From: Segatella hominis
GTDB taxonomy: Bacteria > Bacteroidota > Bacteroidia > Bacteroidales > Bacteroidaceae
Assembly (NCBI RefSeq): GCF_019249725.2
Contig: NZ_CP137559.1
Location: 2,625,501-2,689,500, forward strand
DNA: 64,000 nt
Reading direction: 5' to 3'
Positions 7,965 to 17,090 of the stretch are shown in pieces (position 1 is the stretch's first letter; each line of letters starts with the position of its first letter). The notes beneath the pieces were generated by a model. The model made no database searches. It saw nothing but the letters and a program-made list of their open reading frames with translations, and was not told the DNA's origin. Position numbers and translations under genes: made by a program.

Positions 7965-9302
7965 ATGGCACATAAACTTTGGGAAAAGAACTTTGAAGTA
8001 AACAAGGAAATCGAACGTTTCACCGTAGGCCGCGACCGCGAGTTGGACCTCTACCTCGCCAAGTATGACGTACTGGGCAGTATGGCTCATATCACCATGC
8101 TGGAGAGTATCGGACTGCTGGAGAAATCTGAACTGGACCAGCTCTTAGCTGAGCTCAAACAGATTTATGCCATCGCCGACAAGGGCGAATTTGTAATAGA
8201 AGACGGTGTGGAAGACGTACATTCCCAGGTTGAACTGATGCTCACCCAGAAGTTGGGCGAGATGGGCAAGAAAATTCATTCCGGCCGTTCACGCAACGAC
8301 CAGGTACTCGTGGATTTGAAGCTCTTTACTCGCCACGAACTCAAGGAGATAGTAGATTCCGTCAAGATTCTCTTCGATGAACTTATCCAGAAGAGCAACC
8401 AGTACAAGGATGTACTGATGCCGGGTTACACCCATCTCCAAGTAGCCATGCCTTCCTCTTTCGGCCTCTGGTTTGGTGCTTATGCAGAAGGACTTGCCGA
8501 CGACATGCTTTTCCTGCAGGCAGCCTACCGCATGACCAACCGCAATCCGCTCGGAAGTGCAGCCGGCTATGGCAGCAGTTTCCCGCTCAACCGCACCATG
8601 ACTACCCAGTTGCTCGGTTTCGACAGTATGGACTATAATGTGGTCTATGCACAGATGGGTCGTGGCAAGATGGAGCGCAATGTGGCTTTTGCCATGGCTA
8701 CCGTGGCAGGAACACTGGCCAAGATGGCTTTCGACGCCTGCATGTTCAACTGTCAGAACTTCGGCTTCGTCAAGTTGCCTAAGGAGTGCACCACGGGTTC
8801 CAGCATCATGCCTCACAAGAAGAATCCAGATGTATTCGAACTGATTCGTGCCAAGAGCAACAAGCTCCAGAGCCTTCCACAGCAGGTGATGCTCATCATG
8901 AACAACCTGCCAGTAGGCTATTTCCGTGATCTTCAGATCATCAAGGAAGTATTCCTTCCTGCCTTCGGTGAGCTGAAGGACTGCCTGCAGATGGCAGCCT
9001 ATATCATCAACAAGATGGAAGTGAACGAGCATATTCTCGACGACCCTCGCTACGACCTCATGTTCTCCGTAGAGGAAGTGAACCGTCTGGCAGCCAACGG
9101 AATGCCATTCCGTGATGCCTACAAGACAGTAGGTCTGGAGATTGAGGCTGGTCACTTCACACCTTGCAAGGACATCCATCATACCCACGAGGGCAGTATC
9201 GGCAACCTCTGCAATGACAAGATAGAGGAGCTGATGAACCACACCCTCTCCGAATTCCATTTCGAGCGTATGGAGAATGCAGAAAAGGAACTTTTGAAGT
9301 GA
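7965..9302 (+). CDS. argH: Argininosuccinate lyase
   Basis: ArgH cleaves argininosuccinate to arginine and fumarate, the last step of arginine synthesis. The 445-residue length is typical. Clear family marks are the N-terminal KLWEKNFEVNKEIERFTVGR, the HSGRSRNDQV substrate loop, the catalytic His region MPGYTHLQVAMPSSF and the superfamily signature GSSIMPHKKNPD with its flexible catalytic serine. No other arg gene is in the window. The gene ends in a short purine-rich tandem repeat region. Confidence 0.96.
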   Translation: MAHKLWEKNFEVNKEIERFTVGRDRELDLYLAKYDVLGSMAHITMLESIGLLEKSELDQLLAELKQIYAIADKGEFVIEDGVEDVHSQVELMLTQKLGEMGKKIHSGRSRNDQVLVDLKLFTRHELKEIVDSVKILFDELIQKSNQYKDVLMPGYTHLQVAMPSSFGLWFGAYAEGLADDMLFLQAAYRMTNRNPLGSAAGYGSSFPLNRTMTTQLLGFDSMDYNVVYAQMGRGKMERNVAFAMATVAGTLAKMAFDACMFNCQNFGFVKLPKECTTGSSIMPHKKNPDVFELIRAKSNKLQSLPQQVMLIMNNLPVGYFRDLQIIKEVFLPAFGELKDCLQMAAYIINKMEVNEHILDDPRYDLMFSVEEVNRLAANGMPFRDAYKTVGLEIEAGHFTPCKDIHHTHEGSIGNLCNDKIEELMNHTLSEFHFERMENAEKELLK

Positions 9303-9343
9303 AGAACGAAGAGTGAAGAGTGAAGAACGAAGAATCGAAGTTC
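9303..9343. repeat. Purine-rich imperfect tandem repeat GAAGAACGAAGAGT
   Basis: Directly after the argH stop, units of GAAGAACGAA and GAGTGAAGAGTGAAGA alternate for about 40 bp. Such GAA/GTGAAG strings are common between genes in this group. It may reflect replication slippage; no function is assigned. Confidence 0.6.
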
Positions 9344-9401
9344 GGTATCTCGAAGGGAAAGCCAATTCTTTGGCTCTAAAATTCAAAACGAGCAAAAAAG
9401 G

Positions 9402-10046
9402 ATGAATCAAAAATATTCCTATATATATAATAAGGTGAAGAGCATGGTCGCAAAAGCCATGTTCTCCACCTTATTTCCTTTACTGCCCCTATCGATGGGC
9501 ATTTCCACTCTTACTTCCTGTGGAGCGGAAGACAGCATCAGCCGTCGTTTTCTCTGCCGCTTTACGTTTCATACGCAGAACCATCCCGGCAATACGTTGG
9601 AAATAGCTCTCAACGGCTTTGGTACCTACACCTTCGTCAGTGCTTCCTACAAAAACAACATCTGGCATATCTACTCTACCCCCAACGATGGCAGGAACAA
9701 GACAGAAGACATCCGCATCACCGCAGCTACCGAACTGCAATATGCCAAGGTTTACAATTTAGGTGCTAACAACGGCATTATCATCGGCAACAGTAATTTC
9801 AATAAATACAGAGCCTACGATCGCCAGTGCCCAAACTGCATCGACCAGTATGGCGGTACCAACTTTCCCCTAAACTGGAATTCCGCCAACCGCCAACAGG
9901 TAATCTGCGCCAAGTGCCACCGCATCTACGACTTAGAGTATGGCAACATTATTGACGGAGCCGATGGTAGCCGCCTGATGGAATACAGCCTCTCGTATGG
10001 AACTGCAACGAACGGAACGGGCAAAGTTATAAGTGTTTATAACTGA
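9402..10046 (+). CDS. Lipoprotein with two CxxC pairs
   Basis: A 214-residue protein with an N-terminal hydrophobic stretch (about residues 18-38) ending in a lipobox-like LTSC, so probably a lipoprotein; the ATG at residue 15 is an alternative start. The body is beta-rich. Two cysteine pairs, CPNC near residue 141 and CAKC near residue 168, are followed by HRIYDLEYGNIIDG. The layout recalls a Rieske-like or zinc-ribbon knuckle, though the Rieske histidines are not in the expected places. It lies between argH and the tRNA pair. Function is unknown. Confidence 0.7.
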   Translation: MNQKYSYIYNKVKSMVAKAMFSTLFPLLPLSMGISTLTSCGAEDSISRRFLCRFTFHTQNHPGNTLEIALNGFGTYTFVSASYKNNIWHIYSTPNDGRNKTEDIRITAATELQYAKVYNLGANNGIIIGNSNFNKYRAYDRQCPNCIDQYGGTNFPLNWNSANRQQVICAKCHRIYDLEYGNIIDGADGSRLMEYSLSYGTATNGTGKVISVYN

Positions 10047-10117
10047 CCTCTAACATCCCCCTTAAAGCAGCAAATAGCAAATAAAAAGCTACTTTTTTCT
10101 TAAAATATGTAAATCTA

Positions 10118-10149
10118 TTTGGCTGTTTCAGGAAATAATACTACCTTTG
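10118..10149 (+). promoter_or_regulatory. Consensus promoter for the tRNA pair
   Basis: TTTG at 10118-10121, a 20-bp spacer, then TACCTTTG at 10142-10149: a perfect Bacteroidota housekeeping promoter. Transcription should begin near 10156, about 12 nt before mature tRNA-Gly. Confidence 0.85.
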
Positions 10150-10167
10150 CACTCGCAATTCGATAAC

Positions 10168-10240
10168 GCGGAAATAGCTCAGTTGGTAGAGCACAACCTT
10201 GCCAAGGTTGGGGTCGCGGGTCCGAGTCCCGTTTTCCGCT
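10168..10240 (+). tRNA. tRNA-Gly (GCC)
   Basis: A 73-nt cloverleaf. The acceptor GCGGAAA pairs with TTTCCGC, with discriminator T. The D-arm has AGTTGGTA, the anticodon stem CAACC/GGTTG encloses TTGCCAA (anticodon GCC at 10201-10203), and the T-arm is GCGGG-TCCGAGT-CCCGT. The loop reads TCCGAGT where TTCGAAT/TTCGAGT is usual. CCA is not encoded. It is co-transcribed with the tRNA-Leu 19 bp downstream. Confidence 0.97.
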
Positions 10241-10259
10241 CAACTCAAACGTTTACCAT

Positions 10260-10345
10260 GCCGCAATGGTGGAATTGGTAGACACGAGGGACTTAAAATC
10301 CCTTGGCCAGTAATGGCTGTGCGGGTTCGAGTCCCGCTCGCGGCA
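10260..10345 (+). tRNA. tRNA-Leu (TAA)
   Basis: An 86-nt class II tRNA with a long variable arm. The anticodon stem AGGGA/TCCCT encloses CTTAAAA, placing anticodon TAA at 10294-10296. The T-arm GCGGG-TTCGAGT-CCCGC is canonical. The acceptor GCCGCAA pairs with TCGCGGC except for an A6:C67 mismatch; the discriminator is A. CCA is not encoded. The thioredoxin-like gene starts 25 nt after the mature 3' end. Confidence 0.95.
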
Positions 10346-10369
10346 CTCTCCCCTTTAAATTTTTCATCT

Positions 10370-11377
10370 ATGAAAAAATTTGCTTACATCATATTTTTAT
10401 TCGCTACGCTTTTTATCACCTCTTGCGGTGTAGGTAGTGGTCATTTTAGGTTTGAAGGCAAATTTTTAAATATGAATCAAGGCGAATTTTATGTTTACAG
10501 TCCGGATGGTGGTATCAATGGTCTTGATACAATCAGAGTTGTCGGTGGCCGTTTCACCTATGAGTGTGACTGCAAGAACCCTTTCACGCTGATGGTCGTA
10601 TTCCCTAACTTTTCCGAGCAGCCTATCTTCGCAGAGTCTGGCGCTTCTGTCGATATCAAGGCAGACGCATCCCATCTGAAGGAACTGTCCGTAAAGGGCA
10701 CCAAGGCAAATGAGCTGATGAACCAGTTCCGCGAGAACATCCTCAAACTCTCTCCTCCTGAAGAAAAGGCGAAGGCGGAACAGTTTATCAAAGACCATCC
10801 AGAGTCTATCGTCAGCACTTATCTCATCAGAAAGTATTTCGTCAATACCTCCCAGCCTGATTATGCCAAGGCCTATACATTGACGACAAAGGTGACAGAG
10901 GCACAGCCACAGAATGGTAGTTTACAGAAGATGCTGCAACAGTTGAAGCAGTTGAAGACAATAGATACTGGCAGCCGCCTGCCTCAGTTCACGGCATACG
11001 ACATCCAGGGCAAAATGGTTTCCAGTACTACCCTCCTCAGTGCTCCAGTAGCAGTTATCAGCACCTGGGCATCCTACAATTACGACAGTCAGGACCTGCT
11101 CAGAGAATTGAAGAAGCGCATGCAGGATTCCAAGGGTCGTCTGAAATTGATGAGTATCTGCATCGACCCATCAGCCACAGACTGCAAGCGAAATCTTACA
11201 AGAGACTCTATCTCCTGGCCAAACATCTGTACTGGCGATATGCTGGAGGACAAAACGCTGCAGAAGTTGGGCATGACCGCAGTTCCAGACGTCATCGTCT
11301 TGCAGAACGGCAAGATTGTAGCCCGGGGACTGAAGCGTGAAGAACTGAAACGAAAGTTAGACCAGCTGCTGAAATAA
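10370..11377 (+). CDS. Thioredoxin-fold lipoprotein lacking the CxxC motif
   Basis: A 335-residue lipoprotein. The signal ends in a lipobox (FITSC, Cys about residue 18). A DUF4369-like beta domain covers about residues 25-120, then comes a helical linker and a C-terminal TlpA/ResA-type thioredoxin fold from about residue 205. Relatives have WASWCxxC at the N-terminus of the first thioredoxin helix, but here the site reads STWASYNYDSQ, so both redox cysteines are missing. The cis-proline region TAVPDVIVLQNGKIV is kept. It probably faces the periplasm as a binding or structural protein, not an oxidoreductase. It starts just after tRNA-Leu and may be read from the tRNA promoter. Confidence 0.8.
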   Translation: MKKFAYIIFLFATLFITSCGVGSGHFRFEGKFLNMNQGEFYVYSPDGGINGLDTIRVVGGRFTYECDCKNPFTLMVVFPNFSEQPIFAESGASVDIKADASHLKELSVKGTKANELMNQFRENILKLSPPEEKAKAEQFIKDHPESIVSTYLIRKYFVNTSQPDYAKAYTLTTKVTEAQPQNGSLQKMLQQLKQLKTIDTGSRLPQFTAYDIQGKMVSSTTLLSAPVAVISTWASYNYDSQDLLRELKKRMQDSKGRLKLMSICIDPSATDCKRNLTRDSISWPNICTGDMLEDKTLQKLGMTAVPDVIVLQNGKIVARGLKREELKRKLDQLLK

Positions 11378-11442
11378 TCAGCTTGCAGAATTTCTACATA
11401 AAGCAGATAACTGCAAGAAAACAAAATAATGGATTCAAATAT

Positions 11443-12993
11443 ATGTTAGTCAAAACTTATTGCGCCGCAGTCAATGGATTGGACGTGACTACGGTAACCG
11501 TGGAGGTCAGCCTCACACGAGGAGTCCAATATCATCTTACGGGACTTGGAGACGAGGCCGTAAGAGAGAGTAGAAGCCGCATATCAGCAGCCTTGCAGTA
11601 TAGCGGTTTCAAGTTTCCTGTAGCCGACATCACCATCAATCTGGCTCCTGCCGATCTCAGAAAAGAAGGCAGCAGTTTCGACCTGCCCCTTGCTGTAGGC
11701 ATCTTGGGGGCAAACGGCGATGTACCCGAAACGCATTTCAAGGAATTTATGTTTGTAGGCGAATTGAGCCTTGACGGGTCTCTTCAGCCCATCAAGGGTG
11801 CGCTCCCTATAGCCATCAGAGCCAGAGCTGAACATTTCAAGGGATTGATTGTACCGAAACAGAATGCGAGGGAGGCGGCTGTGGTCAATAAGCTCGAAGT
11901 CTATGGCATGAGTACGCTGGCAGAAGTGGTCAGTTTTATCAGCGACAAGCAGAATTTCGCTCCTACCATCGTAGATACACGCAAGGAATTTTATGAAAAC
12001 CAAACCCATTGCGACCTCGACTATGCAGACGTTAGAGGACAGGAAAATGTGAAGCGTGCGCTGGAGATTGCAGCAGCAGGTGGACATAATCTCATCATGG
12101 TAGGTCCTCCGGGATCCGGAAAATCTATGATGGCCAAACGTTTGCCTTCCATCCTTCCACCCCTCACCCTATCTGAAAGTCTGGAAACCACTCAGATACA
12201 TTCCATCGCAGGAAAATTAGGTAAGAACGTATCTCTGATCTCCCAACGTCCTTTCCGTGCTCCCCACCATACGATCTCACAGGTAGCGCTGGTAGGAGGA
12301 GGAACCAATCCGCAACCAGGAGAAATCTCTCTGGCTCATAACGGTGTGCTTTTCTGTGACGAATTACCGGAATTTAACAAAACCACGCTGGAGGTACTCC
12401 GCCAACCATTGGAAGACCGACATATCACTATCAGCCGCTCCAAATATTCTACAGATTATCCCTGCTCATTCATGTTTATAGCAAGCATGAATCCGTGTCC
12501 GTGCGGTTATTACGGAGATCCCACCCATCATTGCGTCTGCACCCCCGGTCAGATCCAACGATACATGAACAAAATATCTGGTCCGCTTCTCGACCGCATC
12601 GACATCCAGTGTGAAATCACTCCCGTACCTTTCAAGGATATTTCAAAAGCAGCTCCGGGAGAGCCAAGTGCCAACATCCGGGAACGAGTCATCAAGGCAA
12701 GGGAGATACAAGCAGCAAGATACAAGGACTACAAAGGTATCCACTGCAATGCCCAGATGACAGAAAGGATGATTCACCAGTTCGCAGAACCCGATGAAGC
12801 AGGCATAGATATGCTCCGCATGGCAATGGAGAAACTCTCTCTATCAGCAAGAGCCTACAGTCGCATTCTGAAAGTAGCCCGCACCATCGCCGACCTGGAA
12901 GGTTGCGAGCATGTGGAACTGCATCATCTGGCAGAAGCCATCGGCTATCGTGCACTCGACCGTGGAGATTGGGCGGAAAGAGGACATATATAA
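11443..12993 (+). CDS. yifB: YifB/ComM-family Mg-chelatase-like AAA+ protein
   Basis: A 516-residue YifB/ComM-family protein. An N-terminal Lon-protease-like domain (ChlI; about residues 1-175) precedes an AAA+ Mg-chelatase domain with Walker A GPPGSGKS at about 221-228, Walker B LFCDELPEF and the SMNPCPCGYYGD cysteine motif. A C-terminal helical lid ends DRGDWAERGHI. ComM is a branch-migration helicase in transforming bacteria; here the role is inferred only by family. The ATG at 11443 fits family length; a longer frame begins at 11383. The gene's last codons have a diverged duplicate at 19484-19513. Confidence 0.92.
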   Translation: MLVKTYCAAVNGLDVTTVTVEVSLTRGVQYHLTGLGDEAVRESRSRISAALQYSGFKFPVADITINLAPADLRKEGSSFDLPLAVGILGANGDVPETHFKEFMFVGELSLDGSLQPIKGALPIAIRARAEHFKGLIVPKQNAREAAVVNKLEVYGMSTLAEVVSFISDKQNFAPTIVDTRKEFYENQTHCDLDYADVRGQENVKRALEIAAAGGHNLIMVGPPGSGKSMMAKRLPSILPPLTLSESLETTQIHSIAGKLGKNVSLISQRPFRAPHHTISQVALVGGGTNPQPGEISLAHNGVLFCDELPEFNKTTLEVLRQPLEDRHITISRSKYSTDYPCSFMFIASMNPCPCGYYGDPTHHCVCTPGQIQRYMNKISGPLLDRIDIQCEITPVPFKDISKAAPGEPSANIRERVIKAREIQAARYKDYKGIHCNAQMTERMIHQFAEPDEAGIDMLRMAMEKLSLSARAYSRILKVARTIADLEGCEHVELHHLAEAIGYRALDRGDWAERGHI

Positions 12994-13232
12994 GGGATTA
13001 CAACAAGGTAGGGCATAAGTATGGCTTGGCAAGAGGCTTCTCCTATGATGAACTTTCAGAGGAAGAGAAACGAGGACGCAAACATAAGAACAAGGTGGTT
13101 CTTGAAGCGGAACGTTAGGCGAAAGTCGCTCTTGACGAAGTGGAGAAATATGCAGTGCAGACACATACGTTTCACTTGGCGGTTCTAATGGGTGCGCTGA
13201 CCAACTTACAAATTGGGACGGAACACAGATAG
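12994..13232 (+). pseudogene. Decayed mobilisation (MobV/Pre-like) protein fragment
   Basis: Directly after the yifB stop, one frame reads through about 40 codons (from RDYNKVGHKYGLARGF to LEAER), hits TAG at 13116-13118 and continues for 37 more codons (AKVALDEVEKYAVQTH...) to TAG at 13230-13232. The KYGLARG...RKHKN pattern followed by a coiled-coil-like stretch recalls the middle of Pre/MobV relaxases, which read KYGLERG...KH..... There is no start codon and no catalytic domain, so it is a relic. It suggests that a mobilisable element once sat behind yifB. The identity is tentative. Confidence 0.45.
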
Positions 13233-13299
13233 CTGGATTGGGGGCGTTCAAAGAAAAAAAGACAAGAGACTTATCGCTATAAATTTAGATAATGAGTAT

Positions 13300-13339
13300 A
13301 AGAACTTACTTTGTTTGAAATTTGACAAAGCAAGTTCTT
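13300..13339. repeat. 15-bp inverted repeat
   Basis: AAGAACTTACTTTGT (13300-13314) pairs with ACAAAGCAAGTTCTT (13325-13339) with a single G:T position and a 10-nt loop. It is about 110 bp beyond the end of the minus-strand 68-aa gene and is not followed by a T-run on either strand. It may be a terminator-like or element-end structure. Confidence 0.5.
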
Positions 13340-13449
13340 GTACTTTAATCAGGGAAGGATGGATTTCAAAGCACTAAATTGGTTAATGCTTTCACTATTG
13401 CAAGGCGCTCGACTTTAATAAAATAGTGAGTTCTTTAGTTGTCTATAGT

Positions 13450-13656
13450 TTAGAAATCGTCATCACTGTAATCATTATTCCCTTCTTCTACTATTCCGAA
13501 TCCATGGTTTATGTCACCGTCGGGAGTCCAACCAGTGTCAGGAAGGCTAGGGCTACTTGGACCGCTTGGACTGCTTAGATTGCCACTGCCTGCCATTATA
13601 TTTGAGGACTCCATCTCTATAACGGTAATCTCCGGTGCTACATATTTCTTATTCAT
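13450..13656 (-). CDS. 68-aa leader-like small protein
   Basis: A 68-residue protein starting MNKKYVAPEITVIEMESSN and followed by a Gly/Ser/Pro-rich, then acidic, tail. Many short Bacteroidota proteins share the front pattern (K-K-Y-x-x-P-x-I-x-V-I-x-x-E.....I-x-x-GS), with variable tails. They resemble leader-plus-core peptides, but no maturation enzyme is seen here. There is no classical signal peptide. It lies 5 bp downstream of the 1113-aa secreted protein gene and is almost certainly co-transcribed. Function is unknown. Confidence 0.65.
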   Translation of the reverse strand: MNKKYVAPEITVIEMESSNIMAGSGNLSSPSGPSSPSLPDTGWTPDGDINHGFGIVEEGNNDYSDDDF

Positions 13657-13661
13657 ATTTT

Positions 13662-16600
13662 TTATTTATTTACTACTACTTTGTTGTTAACGATATACAC
13701 ACCCTTCGGCAACTTGTTGACGTCGTTGTTGTTCATACGCACACCACCAAGGTTGTAGATGCCAGTGTTTGCATTCTGCTTGTTCTCCTCAATTACCTGG
13801 ATGCCAGCTGTACCGCCCATACCATTGCCATTCAGCGAGAACATCAACATTTTGCCAGAATGTGCATCTTCTTTAAGCCAGCAGCGATAAGCCTTTACAG
13901 TATGGTCTTTACTTGTGTGAACCAAGTCACCCTTGCTGAACATATAAGAATCCTTTGACACTGCAGTCGGTTTGCTGTACGAGCCAGTGTAGGTCATGCC
14001 TATTCCAGTTACTGTGTGTTCCAGTTCGGATGTCTGGTCATCGTAGTTGATGCCATTGGCTACATATACATGACCGTCGAGAATCTTCGTAACACCATTG
14101 ATAGTGTATGAATAGTTGCCGAGCGGCTCCTTTGTAGGATATATTATATAAGGAGTGTTCTTCTCAAGCACTACGTTGTCACCAGCTACGTTCACGGTAG
14201 AGAACTTGATCCAGTTGTCTTCCAAACGGTCGAACTTTGCCATCTGTACACTATCACCAAAGGCTTCCTTCACCTGAGCTGCTGTCATATCGACGGGAAG
14301 AATGATAGAGTTCCATCCCTTCTTGTTGTTGTCAGCACTCTTGGTGAATGTACGATGCAACAGCATCCTGGCATTTTTGTATGTCTTGGTTACGTTGAGA
14401 GTAGAGTCCTCGTCAAGAACCAGAAGGTCGTCGTTTCCGTTGAGTGTTCCGTCGTCATTCATGTCAGTACGCAGAGCGAAGCCCTTAATCTGAAGATTCC
14501 CAAGAGCCGAGAGCACCTTAACAGGTGTGATACGAACCTGATCGAACGACTTGGTTGGATTGAGCACGGCATAGCCGTCGCCTTCACTGCCTATTACATC
14601 AGCGCCAAGAATCTTCCAGTTTGTCAGTTCTTCCTGCTCTTTACCATCGAGATAGGTAGTCAATTTAAGACCTTCGCCAAGACTTACACCCAATCCTAAA
14701 GCCAGTTTTCGGGTAACCATAACGAGCTGCTGTCCCTTATCAACTACTTTACCCATATTGACAGAGATAGTCGCACCACCTAAGTTTGCTCCCAACGGGA
14801 GAGTCAAGTACGTATCCATTGAGTCGTCAATCAAATTGCTCAACTCGTTGTAGCCATTGCCAATGTTGGCAACTTGGACCATCTGAGTGTTAGCAAAGTC
14901 GATGGATGCATTGGTATTATTTGTAGATACCACTTGAGCACCATATATTGGATTGGTAGTAGCGTTGTCTGCCTCAGCATCGGCTACATACGCATAGTAG
15001 ATATTGAGCTGTGAGAGGTCGGCAGAAAGAACGCCTGTGCTATAAAGTACAATCTCATCAAACACACAGCCCGCAGGCACTTCAACGTTCAGACACATTT
15101 TATGTGTTTCCTCTTTACCGATAAGTCCAGCTGAGATGGCATCCCAATGGGTCGTTACATCTCCAGTCACTTCCTTGCCTTTATTGTAGAGCTTGATGTT
15201 GTAGAGCTTAAGCACATTAGCATCGAGTCCGGTAGCCTTAGCAGATACCACAAAACCTACCTTCATCTTGCCATTGAAAGCTCTTGCATTGCCATTCAAA
15301 CCATCAGCAAAGTTAGATCCATCAGCAGTCTTGATGCCAACGAGACCCTTGTTGGCTGCCACTTCAACGCCTGGCTCACGATAGGCGAAATCGTTGAGAG
15401 AAGTAGTAAGTATGGCTGAGCGATTCATCATTCTATCGAATATCTGTATCAAACTACCGCCAAACTTATCGCTCAACACGTATTTAGGCTTCTCACCCTC
15501 CTTATTGACAAGGATATCCACTCCGTGTTCCTCCGCAACATATTTGGGAGCATAGTTGAGGGTTGTCTCTTCATAGCAACCATCCGCAGCTGTTGCACGG
15601 AAAACATACTTGCCTGGAAGAGACAAATTGCTTACCAAGCCTGTTGTGGCAACCACTTCAACATCAGCGGCACCCTCCGGATAGCTCTGGACGGTCCATG
15701 TCACATCAACATCCTTATTGTGCTGCAACTGGAATTGATTGACACTTCCAGACACATCGCGGCTCGATGTGGCATTGATTGGACAATGATGAGAAGCTGC
15801 ATCGGGAGCCATGCGCACAAAGGCGTAGTTGACAGAGGTACCACCAACTCGTATTCCTATGCCTTTGAAGAAAATCTTTGCTGCTGAGAAAGCTGCAGGA
15901 GCTCTCATAACGACTTCACCGTCCTTGGTATCCTCAATCAGTCCAAGACCCAGGAGTTTATTAGAGATGTCATAGTTGCCTATTTCTTTATTCTCTTTGT
16001 TGAAAAGTGTGAGTTCAACGCCAGAGCCTACCGAAAGATTGGCGAGATTAAATCCATTAAACTTGAATCCCACTTCTGTTCCCTTAGGGAATGCTTCCTT
16101 GCCATCACTGGGTTTGGCAACAACAGTAACAGGAGTTGATACTGGAACTACTGCTCCTACAACAGCAGCATAGCCATTGTCAAGTTTCTCATCAATCACA
16201 TCACCACGTGACACCTCACCTAATGTGTGAGTTGGCTTTTTGCCTTGCGCATCCAGAGTAAACGTCTTTCTACCCTGCTCTTCAGCGTATTTAGAAATAC
16301 CATTCTCCTTATTATTGGTAATAGTATACTCACGAGCCTTGCCTACAAATGCATACTTGATATTTATAGCAGAGAGCACATTGGCATCAACTCCACACTG
16401 AACGAGCTTGATTTCATCGAAATTACCGGGAGCTGTAGCCATGTACAATTTGTTTACCTGATCTGAACCAGGGAATGTCAGCAACGACAAGCCAAGTCCG
16501 GTAACAGACTTACCGGTAGAGATCGACTGGAGGTCGCCAACCTTTTCACCGTCCTTAAGAAACTGTATTTTGTAGAACTTTGCTAAATCGAGAGTAAGGA

Positions 16601-17003
16601 TGCTTGCATTTGATTTTGCACAAATAACAAAACCAGCCTCTGTGTCACCAGCATAATAATGCTGATTGTCCTTAATGCTGATAATAGGACTTGCTCCAAC
16701 GGTAGCATCAACAAGCGCCGGAATCGTAGCATAATCATCCAAATCATCATTGCAAAGGTTCTGAAGATTAGCTGTTCCTGAAACCACCTGAACACCATCA
16801 CCAATGCTATTGATTGTACATCCCGGTCCTACGAGAGCACGACGGTTATTAAAATAATTCTCCTTGTTAGCGTCTGAATCCTGCCAAACCTTCTTCTCTA
16901 TTTTGCCTCCGCTATCTATGGTTGCAGCAACCATAGATGGAAGAGCTAAAAGCAATAGAGTCGCAATTAAACAAATTTTCTTGTTAAGTTTCTTTAACAT
17001 CAC
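13662..17003 (-). CDS. Large secreted protein with repeated beta modules and C-terminal sorting-like tail
   Basis: A 1113-residue protein with a signal peptide (hydrophobic residues about 10-26, ending VAA). Three or four related modules of about 200 residues each recur. They are marked by the DANVLSAINIKYAFVG, DANVLKLYNIKLYN and LSQLNIYYAYVA segments and by ...VVSTNNTNASIDFANTQ-type openings, and look like surface beta domains. The last about 80 residues end in GIYNLGGVRMNNNDVNKLPK plus GVYIVNNKVVV, the pattern of Prevotellaceae C-terminal secretion/sorting tails. No catalytic motif is seen. It is divergent from the DUF6377-type regulator at 17305 and co-directional with the 68-aa gene. Likely a surface adhesin or binding protein. 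Confidence 0.75.
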   Translation of the reverse strand: MMLKKLNKKICLIATLLLLALPSMVAATIDSGGKIEKKVWQDSDANKENYFNNRRALVGPGCTINSIGDGVQVVSGTANLQNLCNDDLDDYATIPALVDATVGASPIISIKDNQHYYAGDTEAGFVICAKSNASILTLDLAKFYKIQFLKDGEKVGDLQSISTGKSVTGLGLSLLTFPGSDQVNKLYMATAPGNFDEIKLVQCGVDANVLSAINIKYAFVGKAREYTITNNKENGISKYAEEQGRKTFTLDAQGKKPTHTLGEVSRGDVIDEKLDNGYAAVVGAVVPVSTPVTVVAKPSDGKEAFPKGTEVGFKFNGFNLANLSVGSGVELTLFNKENKEIGNYDISNKLLGLGLIEDTKDGEVVMRAPAAFSAAKIFFKGIGIRVGGTSVNYAFVRMAPDAASHHCPINATSSRDVSGSVNQFQLQHNKDVDVTWTVQSYPEGAADVEVVATTGLVSNLSLPGKYVFRATAADGCYEETTLNYAPKYVAEEHGVDILVNKEGEKPKYVLSDKFGGSLIQIFDRMMNRSAILTTSLNDFAYREPGVEVAANKGLVGIKTADGSNFADGLNGNARAFNGKMKVGFVVSAKATGLDANVLKLYNIKLYNKGKEVTGDVTTHWDAISAGLIGKEETHKMCLNVEVPAGCVFDEIVLYSTGVLSADLSQLNIYYAYVADAEADNATTNPIYGAQVVSTNNTNASIDFANTQMVQVANIGNGYNELSNLIDDSMDTYLTLPLGANLGGATISVNMGKVVDKGQQLVMVTRKLALGLGVSLGEGLKLTTYLDGKEQEELTNWKILGADVIGSEGDGYAVLNPTKSFDQVRITPVKVLSALGNLQIKGFALRTDMNDDGTLNGNDDLLVLDEDSTLNVTKTYKNARMLLHRTFTKSADNNKKGWNSIILPVDMTAAQVKEAFGDSVQMAKFDRLEDNWIKFSTVNVAGDNVVLEKNTPYIIYPTKEPLGNYSYTINGVTKILDGHVYVANGINYDDQTSELEHTVTGIGMTYTGSYSKPTAVSKDSYMFSKGDLVHTSKDHTVKAYRCWLKEDAHSGKMLMFSLNGNGMGGTAGIQVIEENKQNANTGIYNLGGVRMNNNDVNKLPKGVYIVNNKVVVNK

Positions 17004-17082
17004 TAATTTATTATTATCGTTTCACTTAATTAAAATCGAGCACGTCTAAGTATAGCATTAGAGCCTACCGGATTTTGCTGTG

Positions 17083-17090
17083 CAAAGGTA
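17083..17090 (-). promoter_or_regulatory. -7 element for the large secreted protein gene
   Basis: The minus strand reads TACCTTTG, a perfect -7 element, 80 bp ahead of the start at 17003. Twenty bp further upstream is TTTA instead of TTTG. It shares the 301-bp divergent intergenic region with the promoter at 17270-17277; between them lie only AT-rich sequence and a G-run (17199-17205). Confidence 0.65.

Noticed and set aside
8289..9410. A 373-codon open frame on minus across argH
   Set aside because: It mirrors the argH reading frame, gives a His/Leu-rich product without any domain, and ends in the repeat region.
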